NCBI RefSeq assembly: GCF_024721995.1
Contig: NZ_JANQBC010000005.1
Location: 1-64,000, forward strand
DNA: 64,000 nucleotides
Source of the DNA: Paenibacillus radicibacter
GTDB taxonomy: Bacteria > Bacillota > Bacilli > Paenibacillales > NBRC-103111
Direction of reading: 5' to 3'
Position numbers and translations under genes: made by a program. Shown in pieces: positions 36,106 through 47,310 of this stretch. Numbering within the stretch: position 1 is the stretch's first letter; every line of letters begins with the position of its first letter. The notes below the pieces were generated by a model. That model was not told the origin of the DNA and made no database searches. It saw nothing but the letters and a program-made list of their open reading frames with translations.

Positions 36106-36790
36106 ATTGATGAAGCTAGAACTACATAAATTCAAAATGATGGGGTATGTTCGCGCAGCTGCAATCGCCAATGTGTTTATTTTTGGGTTCATGATATTAA
36201 TGAGCTATACGCCGGAGCTGGATGGTACGATCATATTTAGAGATTTTAATGTGGTGTTTTCCATGGTCGATGTATTTGCGAGAGCGACATTTATTATTTT
36301 TGCTGCCGTCTTGCTGGGACGATTGGTAATCGATGAATTTAATAGTAAGACGATTACGGTTCTATTCATGTATCCGATCAAACGGCAGAAAATCATTGCT
36401 GCTAAGCTTATTGTCATTATTATTTTCACATTCGTAGGTGTTTTAGCTTCTATTATTTTATTGAGTACATTGTATTTTATCGTAAACACATTTATGCATT
36501 TAGTGCCGGGAGAACTGACGATGACACTTGTGTTACAACAGGCTGTTAAAATAAGCTTTAATGCGCTAGCAGCAAGCTTTATGGCACTTATTCCTCTTTA
36601 TTTCGGCATGCGTAAATATTCGTTTCCTACAACTATTGTATCTTCGATCATCATCGTCTTGTTGACCTGTTCGAATAATGGTGGTTTTAACTTGAACGAT
36701 ATTATTATCATTCCTATTGGGCTTGCGATTGTCGGTGCGGCGATTGGCTACATGGCGATTCGTAAAATTGATCAAATCGATATTAATTAG
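36098..36790 (+). CDS. ABC transporter permease (BcrB/ABC-2 type)
   Basis: About 230 residues with six membrane helices, the ABC-2 permease pattern; 'EFNSKTITVLFMYPIKRQKI' is the cytoplasmic coupling segment typical of BcrB-like permeases. GTG 36098 is chosen, with GGAGGTGG directly upstream; an ATG at 36083 lies on that site. Overlaps the ATPase gene by eight bases. Confidence 0.88.
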   Translation: MLKLMKLELHKFKMMGYVRAAAIANVFIFGFMILMSYTPELDGTIIFRDFNVVFSMVDVFARATFIIFAAVLLGRLVIDEFNSKTITVLFMYPIKRQKIIAAKLIVIIIFTFVGVLASIILLSTLYFIVNTFMHLVPGELTMTLVLQQAVKISFNALAASFMALIPLYFGMRKYSFPTTIVSSIIIVLLTCSNNGGFNLNDIIIIPIGLAIVGAAIGYMAIRKIDQIDIN

Positions 36791-36827
36791 ATCGTCACGT
36801 TACTTTAAATGCGAGAGGGATGAAGTT

Positions 36828-37439
36828 ATGGAAACATCGTATGGGAAGATCGTGGCGCAATCCTTGTGGATGATGTGGGAGAATATCTTTGATGTAGTTA
36901 CGAGATTTCGTAGTGAATCGATATGGCGGTTCGGGGTTTGTAAACTTGTGATTCGAAGACATTATGGCAAGCGTATTCGATGCTATGATGGCCAACAAAT
37001 TGAATCAGGCGATTGGATCGGGGAACTGCATTTAGATAATCAACAAGTGATTGAGTTATCACGGACCGTAGGACCGGATAGAGCGGGCATCATGACAGCA
37101 CGGATGCTGCGTCGCGACATGAAGCAGATTAGCTATACGATGCAGACATCACCGGAGCTTGCCAAAGTGAAAGCCCTAACCGGTATTACACTGCTCCATC
37201 GTGGAATTATCCACGGATTAGGCTTTGAGCAGCATCCGATCAAGTCCAGATGGGCTAAGGGTTTTATGAAGGTGTACCTTCGGTTTCTGCTCCGGATCTT
37301 GCATCCTGAAGGGAAGCAGCGCATGAAGCAAGCGGGGGAGAAGCTGGAGCCGAGGATGCTCATCATTTCACAGGAAGGGTTATTCGAGCGGTTCCCAGAG
37401 AAGGACAAGGATAAGAATCTGAGAGTGATTTACACGTAA
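36828..37439 (+). CDS. YkoP-like domain protein
   Basis: A 203-residue protein resembling B. subtilis YkoP ('LWMMWENIFDVVTRFRSESI' at the N-terminus, 'GIIHGLGFEQHPIKSRWAKG' in the middle). YkoP-type domains are found beside, or fused to, polysaccharide deacetylases in bacilli, and a deacetylase gene follows here 34 bases on. Biochemical role unknown. ATG 36828 has GAGAGGGATG upstream; the longer ORF runs into the permease gene. Confidence 0.7.
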   Translation: METSYGKIVAQSLWMMWENIFDVVTRFRSESIWRFGVCKLVIRRHYGKRIRCYDGQQIESGDWIGELHLDNQQVIELSRTVGPDRAGIMTARMLRRDMKQISYTMQTSPELAKVKALTGITLLHRGIIHGLGFEQHPIKSRWAKGFMKVYLRFLLRILHPEGKQRMKQAGEKLEPRMLIISQEGLFERFPEKDKDKNLRVIYT

Positions 37440-37473
37440 GCTTCATCTATGGCTGGGAAGGGGGACATGATGT

Positions 37474-38250
37474 ATGTCAGTCTTGCAACTTGTTGTACTT
37501 GGAATTGTACTTTATATGCTGATACCGTTCGTCATCACAAGAATATGTGGGCTCGTCGTTATACGTAGAGGAAAGGCAGCTCGCCAGGTGGCCTTCACGT
37601 TCGATGACGGTCCTAATCCTACGTACACGCCTAGATTGCTGGATCTGTTACACGTGCATGGGGTGAAAGCAACGTTCTTCGTGCTAGGTAAAGAGGCGGA
37701 GAAGTACCCGGATGTGATCCGGCGCATGCATCAAGAGGGTCATCAAATCGGAATCCATAATTATACGCATACCTCGAATTGGATCATGACACCTGGTGAA
37801 ATAAAGCGGGGACAGATTGATATTACGGCAGACATCTTGGAGCGGATTACCGGTGAACGACCAACGTTCTACCGGCCACCCTGGGGGCTTCTGAATCTCG
37901 GCGATCTCTTCAACTATCACTTGCGAAGCACCTATCGCATCGTGTTGTGGTCGGTCATTGTGGGGGATTGGAAGCGATCTACGACAGCAGAAAGACTGAG
38001 AAGCAAGCTGCTAGGACGAATCAAACCAGGTGCGATCGTTGTGCTGCATGATTCGGGTAAGACACTCGGTGCTGATGCGGATGCTCCGCTACAGATGATT
38101 GCGGGTCTTGATGCCGTCCTTATGGAAGTCCACCAACAAGGGTATTCCTGTGTCAGAGTGGATGAGATGCTGGAGCCATCCGAACGGGATAGGTACCGTG
38201 AAGGTACATCGACTACGAAGAAGTCATATAAATCTTCTGTAATGAGATGA
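37474..38250 (+). CDS. Polysaccharide deacetylase (NodB domain)
   Basis: A 258-residue membrane-anchored enzyme: one N-terminal membrane helix (~3-25), then a NodB domain with catalytic 'AFTFDDGPNPTYTPRLLDLL', metal histidines in 'GIHNYTHTSNW', 'RPPWGLLN' and the late 'GAIVVLHDSGKT'. It removes acetyl groups from a wall glycan such as peptidoglycan or a GlcNAc polymer. Follows the YkoP-like gene; terminator behind it. Confidence 0.92.
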   Translation: MSVLQLVVLGIVLYMLIPFVITRICGLVVIRRGKAARQVAFTFDDGPNPTYTPRLLDLLHVHGVKATFFVLGKEAEKYPDVIRRMHQEGHQIGIHNYTHTSNWIMTPGEIKRGQIDITADILERITGERPTFYRPPWGLLNLGDLFNYHLRSTYRIVLWSVIVGDWKRSTTAERLRSKLLGRIKPGAIVVLHDSGKTLGADADAPLQMIAGLDAVLMEVHQQGYSCVRVDEMLEPSERDRYREGTSTTKKSYKSSVMR

Positions 38251-38254
38251 AATA

Positions 38255-38298
38255 ACAAACAGGCTGTTGCATGTTCGCAAGCAGCCTGTTTGTTGTTT
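38255..38298. terminator. Terminator between the deacetylase gene and clpP
   Basis: ACAAACAGGCTG...CAGCCTGTTTGT stem between two convergent genes. Confidence 0.85.
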
Positions 38299-38320
38299 AT
38301 GCATTCATATCCAAATGTAG

Positions 38321-38905
38321 TTATAGCTTTTCGATCACTTTGTCGACTAAGCCATACTCCATTGCTTCACTTGCAGACATGAAGTAATCACGGTCTGTAT
38401 CGCGGTCTACTTTCTCGAACGGTTGACCGGAACGCTCAGCAAGAATTGTGTTCAGCTTCTCACGCATTTTAATAATACGGTTCGCACGAATTTGAATATC
38501 GGAAGCTTGACCTTCAGCGCCACCAAGTGGTTGGTGAATCATCACTTCTGCATTCGGAAGTGCATAACGTTTGCCCTTCGCACCAGCAGCAAGTAAGAAT
38601 GCACCCATGGAAGCAGCGAGTCCTACGCAAATTGTGGATACATCCGGCTTGATGTATTGCATCGTATCGTAAATCGCCATTCCTGAAGTGATAGAACCAC
38701 CTGGGGAATTAATATATAGCGAGATGTCTTTATCCGGATCTTGTGCAGCTAAGAATAACATTTGTGCAATGATGGAGTTCGCTACTTGATCGTTTACTTG
38801 AGAGCCTAGAAAGATAATGCGATCTTTCAATAGACGAGAGTAAATGTCATAGGAACGTTCGCCCCTTGCATCAGGTTCAACTACCATTGGAATAAAACCA
38901 CTCAT
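38321..38905 (-). CDS. clpP: ATP-dependent Clp protease proteolytic subunit
   Basis: A 194-residue serine protease that forms tetradecamers with ClpC, ClpX or ClpE. The catalytic Ser is in '[14 protein letters not shown]', the His in '[12 protein letters not shown]', the Asp in '[10 protein letters not shown]'. AAGGAGG lies ahead of the ATG on the minus strand, and a CtsR operator overlaps its promoter. Confidence 0.98.
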   Translation of the reverse strand: MSGFIPMVVEPDARGERSYDIYSRLLKDRIIFLGSQVNDQVANSIIAQMLFLAAQDPDKDISLYINSPGGSITSGMAIYDTMQYIKPDVSTICVGLAASMGAFLLAAGAKGKRYALPNAEVMIHQPLGGAEGQASDIQIRANRIIKMREKLNTILAERSGQPFEKVDRDTDRDYFMSASEAMEYGLVDKVIEKL

Positions 38906-38957
38906 ATCCTTACCTCCTTAAATACCTAACATTAAATATATTGTTCTTGTTTCTGTT

Positions 38958-39007
38958 ATCATAACCCAAAATATAGTAAAGGTCAACAAAGGTCAAACAA
39001 CGTCAAA
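38958..39007 (-). promoter_or_regulatory. clpP promoter with triple CtsR operator
   Basis: On the minus strand TTGACC (38981-38986) and TATGAT (38958-38963) are 17 bases apart. On the plus strand three heptads GGTCAAC (38981), GGTCAAA (38991) and CGTCAAA (39001) repeat with a 10-base period; CtsR is known to bind two such heptads separated by three bases. The -35 box lies in the first heptad, so binding blocks polymerase. Confidence 0.85.
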
Positions 39008-39026
39008 GTGGATATGAAAAAATAAA

Positions 39027-39056
39027 AAGAAGCTCCTTCAATTGAAGGAGCTTCTT
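39027..39056 (-). terminator. Terminator of tRNA-Arg
   Basis: Perfect stem AAGAAGCTCCTTC-AATT-GAAGGAGCTTCTT; on the minus strand it is followed by a T tract and lies 24 bases behind the tRNA. Confidence 0.88.
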
Positions 39057-39079
39057 GCTTGTGTATATGTAGTTATTAA

Positions 39080-39151
39080 CGCGCCCGCGAGGGATCGAAC
39101 CTCGATCTCAGGCTCCGGAGGCCTACGTCATATCCATTGGACCACGGGCGC
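39080..39151 (-). tRNA. tRNA-Arg (CCG)
   Basis: Minus-strand cloverleaf with acceptor GCGCCCG/CGGGCGC, anticodon loop CTCCGGA, T-loop GGTTCGATCC. CCA is not encoded. Stands alone between clpP and cggR. Confidence 0.93.
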
Positions 39152-39276
39152 ATATTGTCTAGCGCAGCATGAGTAATTATAGGCTACTGTAGATAAAAAA
39201 TCAATACCGTAGGAATAAATCAAAGCCCATTTTGAAAGCATAGAAGGATATGTGGCAAAAAAGTGACTAAGCACAG

Positions 39277-39357
39277 TTGCTTCCTCTCTCATTTAGCGTT
39301 ATAATAAAAAACGTAGTCGAGTGGGACTCAAAATGAACCGATGGGACATAAAACGTC
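39277..39357 (+). promoter_or_regulatory. cggR-gap operon promoter and CggR operator
   Basis: TTGCTT (39277-39282), 17 bases, TATAAT (39300-39305). Downstream, 39322-39357 reads TGGGAC-N6-TGAA-N4-TGGGAC-N6-CGTC, the exact spacing of the B. subtilis CggR operator. Bound CggR would block elongation; fructose-1,6-bisphosphate is the known inducer. Confidence 0.82.
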
Positions 39358-39375
39358 CTAGCAGCAGGTGTGTAA

Positions 39376-40398
39376 ATGAGAGATATCCTTGAAATTCAAA
39401 GGCAGCTCATGCCGGATTTTCTAGAAGTAATGAAAAAAAGGTATACCGTGCTGCACCATATTATGGTCTCGGGCAGTATTGGCAGGCGGACTCTTGCCTT
39501 GTCACTTGATATGACCGAACGTGTCCTTCGCGGTGAAATTGATTTCTTAAAGTCACATGGCTTAATCGAAATTGAAGCGAGTGGAATGAGCGTATCGGAA
39601 GTCGGGAGACAGTTACTTGAGCGCATGGAACCACTGATTAAAGAAGTGTTCGGTTTAACCGACCTGGAAGAGCAAATTCGCTCGGCCTTTAATCTGAAGC
39701 AAGTCGTCATTGTTGCAGGGGACGCAGATCATTCCTCTTTTACAAAAAGAGAACTGGGTCTTGCCGGAGCAGCTGTGCTTCGTAAAAATGTAACGAACGA
39801 TGACATCATTGCTGTAACCGGTGGATCAACCATGGCAGGTATTGCAAGTCAGCTCGTAACCTCGGCTCCGCTAAAAGGATCTTGGTTCGTACCTGCAAGG
39901 GGCGGACTTGGTGAAAGCGTGGAGATGCAGGCGAATACGATTGCTTCGGAAATGGCGAAGAAAACAGGCGGGCAGTATCGACTGCTACATGTGCCTGATG
40001 ATCTTGGTGAAGAAGCGTATCAATCGCTCATGCAAGAGGCTAGCATCAAGGAGATCATTGATTTTGTCCGAAAGTGTCGTATTGTTGTTCACGGAATCGG
40101 GGATGCTATGATAATGGCTAAACGAAGAAAAGTGGACCTGGAGACGACGGCAAACTTGCAACAGGCAGGAGCGCTGGCGGAAGCATTCGGTTACTATTTT
40201 GACAGAAGTGGTGCGGTTGTCCATAAGATGCCTACACTTGGACTGCAGCTGGAAGATATTCAGCGAACTGAAATTGTCATCGGCGTTGCTGGTGGGAAGA
40301 GTAAGGGGGAGGCAATTGCCTCGGTACTGCGATTCGGTCACGAAGACATTCTTGTCACGGACGAAGCAGCCGCTAATGAAATTATTAAACATTTTTAA
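39376..40398 (+). CDS. cggR: Central glycolytic genes regulator
   Basis: A 340-residue SorC-family repressor: N-terminal helix-turn-helix ('SIGRRTLALSLDMTERVLRG') and a C-terminal sugar-phosphate-binding domain ('DIIAVTGGSTMAGIASQLV'). First gene of cggR-gap-pgk-tpiA-gpmI-eno. Its operator lies just upstream, so it represses its own operon. Confidence 0.95.
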   Translation: MRDILEIQRQLMPDFLEVMKKRYTVLHHIMVSGSIGRRTLALSLDMTERVLRGEIDFLKSHGLIEIEASGMSVSEVGRQLLERMEPLIKEVFGLTDLEEQIRSAFNLKQVVIVAGDADHSSFTKRELGLAGAAVLRKNVTNDDIIAVTGGSTMAGIASQLVTSAPLKGSWFVPARGGLGESVEMQANTIASEMAKKTGGQYRLLHVPDDLGEEAYQSLMQEASIKEIIDFVRKCRIVVHGIGDAMIMAKRRKVDLETTANLQQAGALAEAFGYYFDRSGAVVHKMPTLGLQLEDIQRTEIVIGVAGGKSKGEAIASVLRFGHEDILVTDEAAANEIIKHF

Positions 40399-40440
40399 AA
40401 ACGTAAACTTGTCATCTTGATGTGCTTATGTACATCTTGA

Positions 40441-41478
<1,038 letters not shown>

Positions 41479-41511
41479 TTAGAGCAAGCCACTATATAAG
41501 CACGAAAATTG

Positions 41512-41544
41512 AAGAGGAGAAGCGATTCTCCTCTTTCTCTCTTT
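41512..41544 (+). terminator. Partial terminator between gap and pgk
   Basis: Stem AAGAGGAGAA (41512-41521) with TTCTCCTCTT (41526-41535), loop GCGA, then TCTCTCTTT. The interrupted T tract suggests leaky termination, giving more gap than pgk message. Confidence 0.65.
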
Positions 41545-41588
41545 AATTATAAGCTTAACTATAAAACCATCCCTAGGAGGATTTTCCA

Positions 41589-42770
41589 TTGAACAAAAAG
41601 AGCGTTCGCGATGTCGAAGTTTCCGGTAAAAAAGTATTTATGCGCGTTGATTTCAACGTACCTTTAGAAGATGGTAAAATTACTGATGACAAACGGATTC
41701 GTGAAACACTGCCTACGATTCAATATTTGATCGAACGTGGCGCGAAAGTGATTCTTGCTTCCCACATGGGTCGTCCTAACGGTGAAGTTGTAGAAAAATT
41801 ACGCCTAACTCCTGCTGCAGCACGTCTTTCCGAGCTTCTTGGCAAGCCAGTGATCAAAGCAGATGAGGCAATTGGCGAAACAGTTAAAGCACAAATCGCT
41901 TCCATGGAAGACGGCGATGTATTATTGCTTGAGAATGTTCGTTTCTATGCGGGCGAAGAGAAAAACGATCCAGAACTAGCAAAAGCTTTCGCAGAACTAG
42001 CGGATCTGTACGTGAATGACGCATTCGGCGCTGCGCACCGTGCGCATGCTTCCACTGAAGGTATCGCTCATCACTTGCCAGCAGTATCTGGTCTGTTGAT
42101 GGAAAAAGAATTGGATGTACTAGGTAAAGCACTTCATAACCCAGCTCGTCCGTTCACAGCGATTGTTGGTGGTTCCAAAGTTAAAGATAAAATTGATGTC
42201 ATTAACAAAATGCTTGAGATCGCTGATAACGTTATTATCGGCGGCGGCTTGACGTATACGTTCTTCAAAGCTCAAGGCCATGAAATCGGTAAATCTCTTG
42301 TAGATAACACGAAGCTTGATCTTGCTCTTGAATTTATTAATAAAGCAAAAGAAAAAGGCGTTAATCTATTGTTACCAGTAGATATCGTTGTTGCGGATGA
42401 CTTCAGTGCTTCTGCGAACACGGATATCGTATCCATTGATAACATGCCTGCGGATTGGGAAGGTATTGATATCGGACCGAAATCCCGTGAAATCTTTGCT
42501 AAAGCAATCAAAGAATCCAAGCTTGTTGTATGGAACGGACCAATGGGCGTATTCGAAATCGAACCATTCTCCCACGGTACACGTGCAGTTGCAGATGCTT
42601 GCGCACAGACAGATGGTTACACAGTTATCGGCGGTGGTGACTCCGCTGCAGCTGTTGAGAAGTTCGGTGTTGCGGACAAAATGGATCACATCTCCACAGG
42701 TGGCGGTGCATCCCTAGAGTTCATGGAAGGCAAGGCACTTCCAGGCGTAGTAGCACTAAACGATAAGTAG
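41589..42770 (+). CDS. pgk: Phosphoglycerate kinase
   Basis: A 393-residue two-domain kinase making ATP from 1,3-bisphosphoglycerate. '[19 protein letters not shown]' is the signature; '[13 protein letters not shown]' and '[14 protein letters not shown]' mark the nucleotide domain. The start is TTG at 41589, behind AGGAGG. Confidence 0.97.
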   Translation: MNKKSVRDVEVSGKKVFMRVDFNVPLEDGKITDDKRIRETLPTIQYLIERGAKVILASHMGRPNGEVVEKLRLTPAAARLSELLGKPVIKADEAIGETVKAQIASMEDGDVLLLENVRFYAGEEKNDPELAKAFAELADLYVNDAFGAAHRAHASTEGIAHHLPAVSGLLMEKELDVLGKALHNPARPFTAIVGGSKVKDKIDVINKMLEIADNVIIGGGLTYTFFKAQGHEIGKSLVDNTKLDLALEFINKAKEKGVNLLLPVDIVVADDFSASANTDIVSIDNMPADWEGIDIGPKSREIFAKAIKESKLVVWNGPMGVFEIEPFSHGTRAVADACAQTDGYTVIGGGDSAAAVEKFGVADKMDHISTGGGASLEFMEGKALPGVVALNDK

Positions 42771-43550
<780 letters not shown>

Positions 43551-43551
43551 T

Positions 43552-45090
43552 ATGGCTAGACCGAAACCGGTTGCGCTTATTATTCTCGATGGAATGGGAC
43601 TTCGCGGCGAAGTTCATGGAAATGCAGTAGCAAAAGCGAATAAACCTAACTTTGATCGTTATTGGAATACTTTCCCTCACACAACGCTAACAGCTTGTGG
43701 AGAAGAGGTGGGTTTACCAGAAGGTCAAATGGGTAATTCTGAGGTAGGTCACTTGAACATCGGTGCAGGTCGCGTCGTATATCAAGATCTAACTCGTATC
43801 TCCAAAGAAATTCGTGAGGGTGAGTTTTTCGAGAATCCTGCATTATTAGGTGCGATTCGCTCTGCTCGCGACAGCCATAAGAAGCTTCATATTATGGGAC
43901 TTCTATCTGATGGTGGTGTGCATGCGCATATTAATCATGTGTATGCTCTTCTGGAACTTGCGAAGAAAGAAAACTTAACAGAAGTTTACATCCATGCATT
44001 CATGGATGGACGCGATGTGAAGCCTGATTCTGGTAAAGGTTATATGGAAGCATTGCAAGCGAAACTAGCTGAGATCGGTGTAGGTAAAATTGCATCCGTT
44101 CAAGGTCGCTACTATGCAATGGACCGCGATAAGCGTTGGGAGCGTGTTGAGAAATCTTACCGCACAACGGTGAGTGGCGAAGGTCCACAAAGCACGGATG
44201 CACTTAAAGTCGTTACAGACTCTTATGCAAAAGATGTATTCGATGAATTCATTGAACCGACTGTTATTGTAGGTGAAGATGGTGAGCCTGTTGCTCGCGT
44301 TGAATCTGGTGATTCCATGATCTTCGTGAACTTCCGTCCTGACCGTGCGATTCAGTTATCTGAAGCACTGACATCTTCAAGCTTTGATGGATTTGATCGT
44401 GGTGCAAACTACCCGGCTGAGCTTACATTCGTATGTATGACCACATACAGCGATAAAGTAAACGGCAAGATTGCTTACGGTCCGAAGGATTTGAAAAATA
44501 CGCTAGGTGATGTGGTTGCTAATAGCGGACTAACACAACTTCGTATTGCGGAAACCGAAAAGTATCCGCACGTGACGTTCTTCTTCTCTGGTGGTAACCA
44601 TGAGGAGCTAAAAGGCGAAACACGTATCTTGATTCCTTCACCAAAAGTAGCAACTTATGACCTGCAACCAGAGATGAGTGCTTACGAAGTTGCAGCAGCA
44701 GCAGTGGCAGAAATCGAAGCAGAGCGTCAAGATATGATCATCTTGAACTTTGCAAACCCAGACATGGTGGGTCACTCCGGTATGCTGGAGCCAACAATCA
44801 AAGCTGTTGAAGCAACAGATGAGTGTCTTGGTAAAGTGGTGGAAGCGATCCTTGCAAAAGGTGGCGTTGTCTGCATTACAGCTGACCACGGTAACGCTGA
44901 AATCGTGCGTGATGACGCGGAACAACCGCATACAGCGCATACTACAAACCCGGTTCCTTTCATTGTGACTAGCAACAATGTACAATTAAGAGAGGGCGGC
45001 ATCTTGGCAGACATTGCTCCGACTATGCTTGATCTACTTCAAGTTGAGCAACCATCTGACATGACAGGTGCTACCATCCTTAAAAAATAA
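43552..45090 (+). CDS. gpmI: 2,3-bisphosphoglycerate-independent phosphoglycerate mutase
   Basis: A 512-residue Mn-dependent mutase of the alkaline-phosphatase superfamily. '[20 protein letters not shown]' opens the protein; the phospho-Ser nucleophile is in '[15 protein letters not shown]'; metal ligands in 'ITADHGNAE' and '[12 protein letters not shown]'. ATG 43552 begins one base after the tpiA stop. Confidence 0.97.
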   Translation: MARPKPVALIILDGMGLRGEVHGNAVAKANKPNFDRYWNTFPHTTLTACGEEVGLPEGQMGNSEVGHLNIGAGRVVYQDLTRISKEIREGEFFENPALLGAIRSARDSHKKLHIMGLLSDGGVHAHINHVYALLELAKKENLTEVYIHAFMDGRDVKPDSGKGYMEALQAKLAEIGVGKIASVQGRYYAMDRDKRWERVEKSYRTTVSGEGPQSTDALKVVTDSYAKDVFDEFIEPTVIVGEDGEPVARVESGDSMIFVNFRPDRAIQLSEALTSSSFDGFDRGANYPAELTFVCMTTYSDKVNGKIAYGPKDLKNTLGDVVANSGLTQLRIAETEKYPHVTFFFSGGNHEELKGETRILIPSPKVATYDLQPEMSAYEVAAAAVAEIEAERQDMIILNFANPDMVGHSGMLEPTIKAVEATDECLGKVVEAILAKGGVVCITADHGNAEIVRDDAEQPHTAHTTNPVPFIVTSNNVQLREGGILADIAPTMLDLLQVEQPSDMTGATILKK

Positions 45091-46416
<1,326 letters not shown>

Positions 46417-46450
46417 TTCATCCCTGAATTAACTCGCTTGGTTTAACTAT

Positions 46451-46494
46451 AAAGCGGCGCATAAGTCCTTCAGGGCTTGTGTCGCCGCTTTTTG
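46451..46494 (+). terminator. Terminator of the glycolytic operon
   Basis: AAAGCGGCG...CGCCGCTTT stem followed by TTTG. Confidence 0.9.
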
Positions 46495-46521
46495 TTTTGT
46501 GGGTTGGGGTTGTTGAGTTTG

Positions 46522-46761
46522 GTTTGGTGGTTGTAGTGTGTTAAAGGACAAGATAAGGAAAATAGCAAACGGAGGGGGAAGTATCACTGGAAGGAGCGGA
46601 GCGTTCGACTTTGAAAGAGTAAACATACCATAAAATAAATTCAGAGTTTACGATTTCACGGAGACCGGAAGTGATACTTTCACCGCAGTGACCGTACTAT
46701 TTTCAAATGGAAGTCTAATTTTAACCAATTTCCCCTTATCCTGTTGCTACAACCGCCTAAC
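46522..46761. repeat. Palindromic MITE-like element
   Basis: The gap between eno and secG (436 bases, no gene) is mostly one imperfect palindrome. Outer arms GTTTGGTGGTTGTAG (46522-46536) and CTACAACCGCCTAAC (46747-46761) pair with two mismatches; then AGATAAGG (46551) with CCTTATC (46734); AAGTATCACT (46579-46588) with AGTGATACTT (46670-46679); GTAAAC (46619-46624) with GTTTAC (46646-46651). Such a ~240-base element without coding capacity looks like a dispersed intergenic repeat or MITE. Confidence 0.65.
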
Positions 46762-46852
46762 TATGATAAAATAAATGGTACATGTTTTTATAATCGTAGA
46801 TTTAGATTTGCGTTATTTTTAAAATCGATATAATAACTATTGAGGTGTAGAT

Positions 46853-47092
46853 ATGGAACTTTTTTGGAAAATCTTGCTTGTAATCGCTTCGCTTGCTATG
46901 ATCGTAGTCGTGTTGCTTCAAAAAGGTAAGAGTGCAGGTTTGTCCGGTGCAATTTCCGGTGGTGCTGAGCATTTGTTCGGTAAACAAAAAGCTCGCGGAT
47001 TAGATTTGTTCTTACAGCGCTTGACGATGGGGATTGCAGGAGCATTTTTCATCCTATCCATCGTAGTAGCTTTTATCGTGAAGAGTTCGTAA
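46853..47092 (+). CDS. secG: Preprotein translocase subunit SecG
   Basis: A 79-residue protein with two membrane helices (3-20 and 57-76) and the family linker '[20 protein letters not shown]'. It assists SecYEG protein export. Same position before rnr-smpB-ssrA as in B. subtilis. Confidence 0.94.
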   Translation: MELFWKILLVIASLAMIVVVLLQKGKSAGLSGAISGGAEHLFGKQKARGLDLFLQRLTMGIAGAFFILSIVVAFIVKSS

Positions 47093-47137
47093 TTTAATAG
47101 GCATACTTATTCTCGCGTTACGAGAATTCAAAGATAA

Positions 47138-47171
47138 ACAGGGCGTACAATTGGGTGCGCGCTGTTTTTTT
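47138..47171 (+). terminator. Terminator after secG
   Basis: ACAGGGCG...CGCGCTGT stem with TTTTTTT. A smaller hairpin ATTCTCG-CGTTA-CGAGAAT stands just before it (47109-47127). Confidence 0.8.
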
Positions 47172-47310
47172 GTATGCTTTTTCGGTCATACTGATAAGGA
47201 TGTGCATATTTGGGTTATTGTTGGTGAATATTGGCTTAAACGGAGTAAAACATGTACAATAAGTTATGCATATGGATAAGGTAGGAAAAGACGAGAAGGT
47301 GAACACGGTG

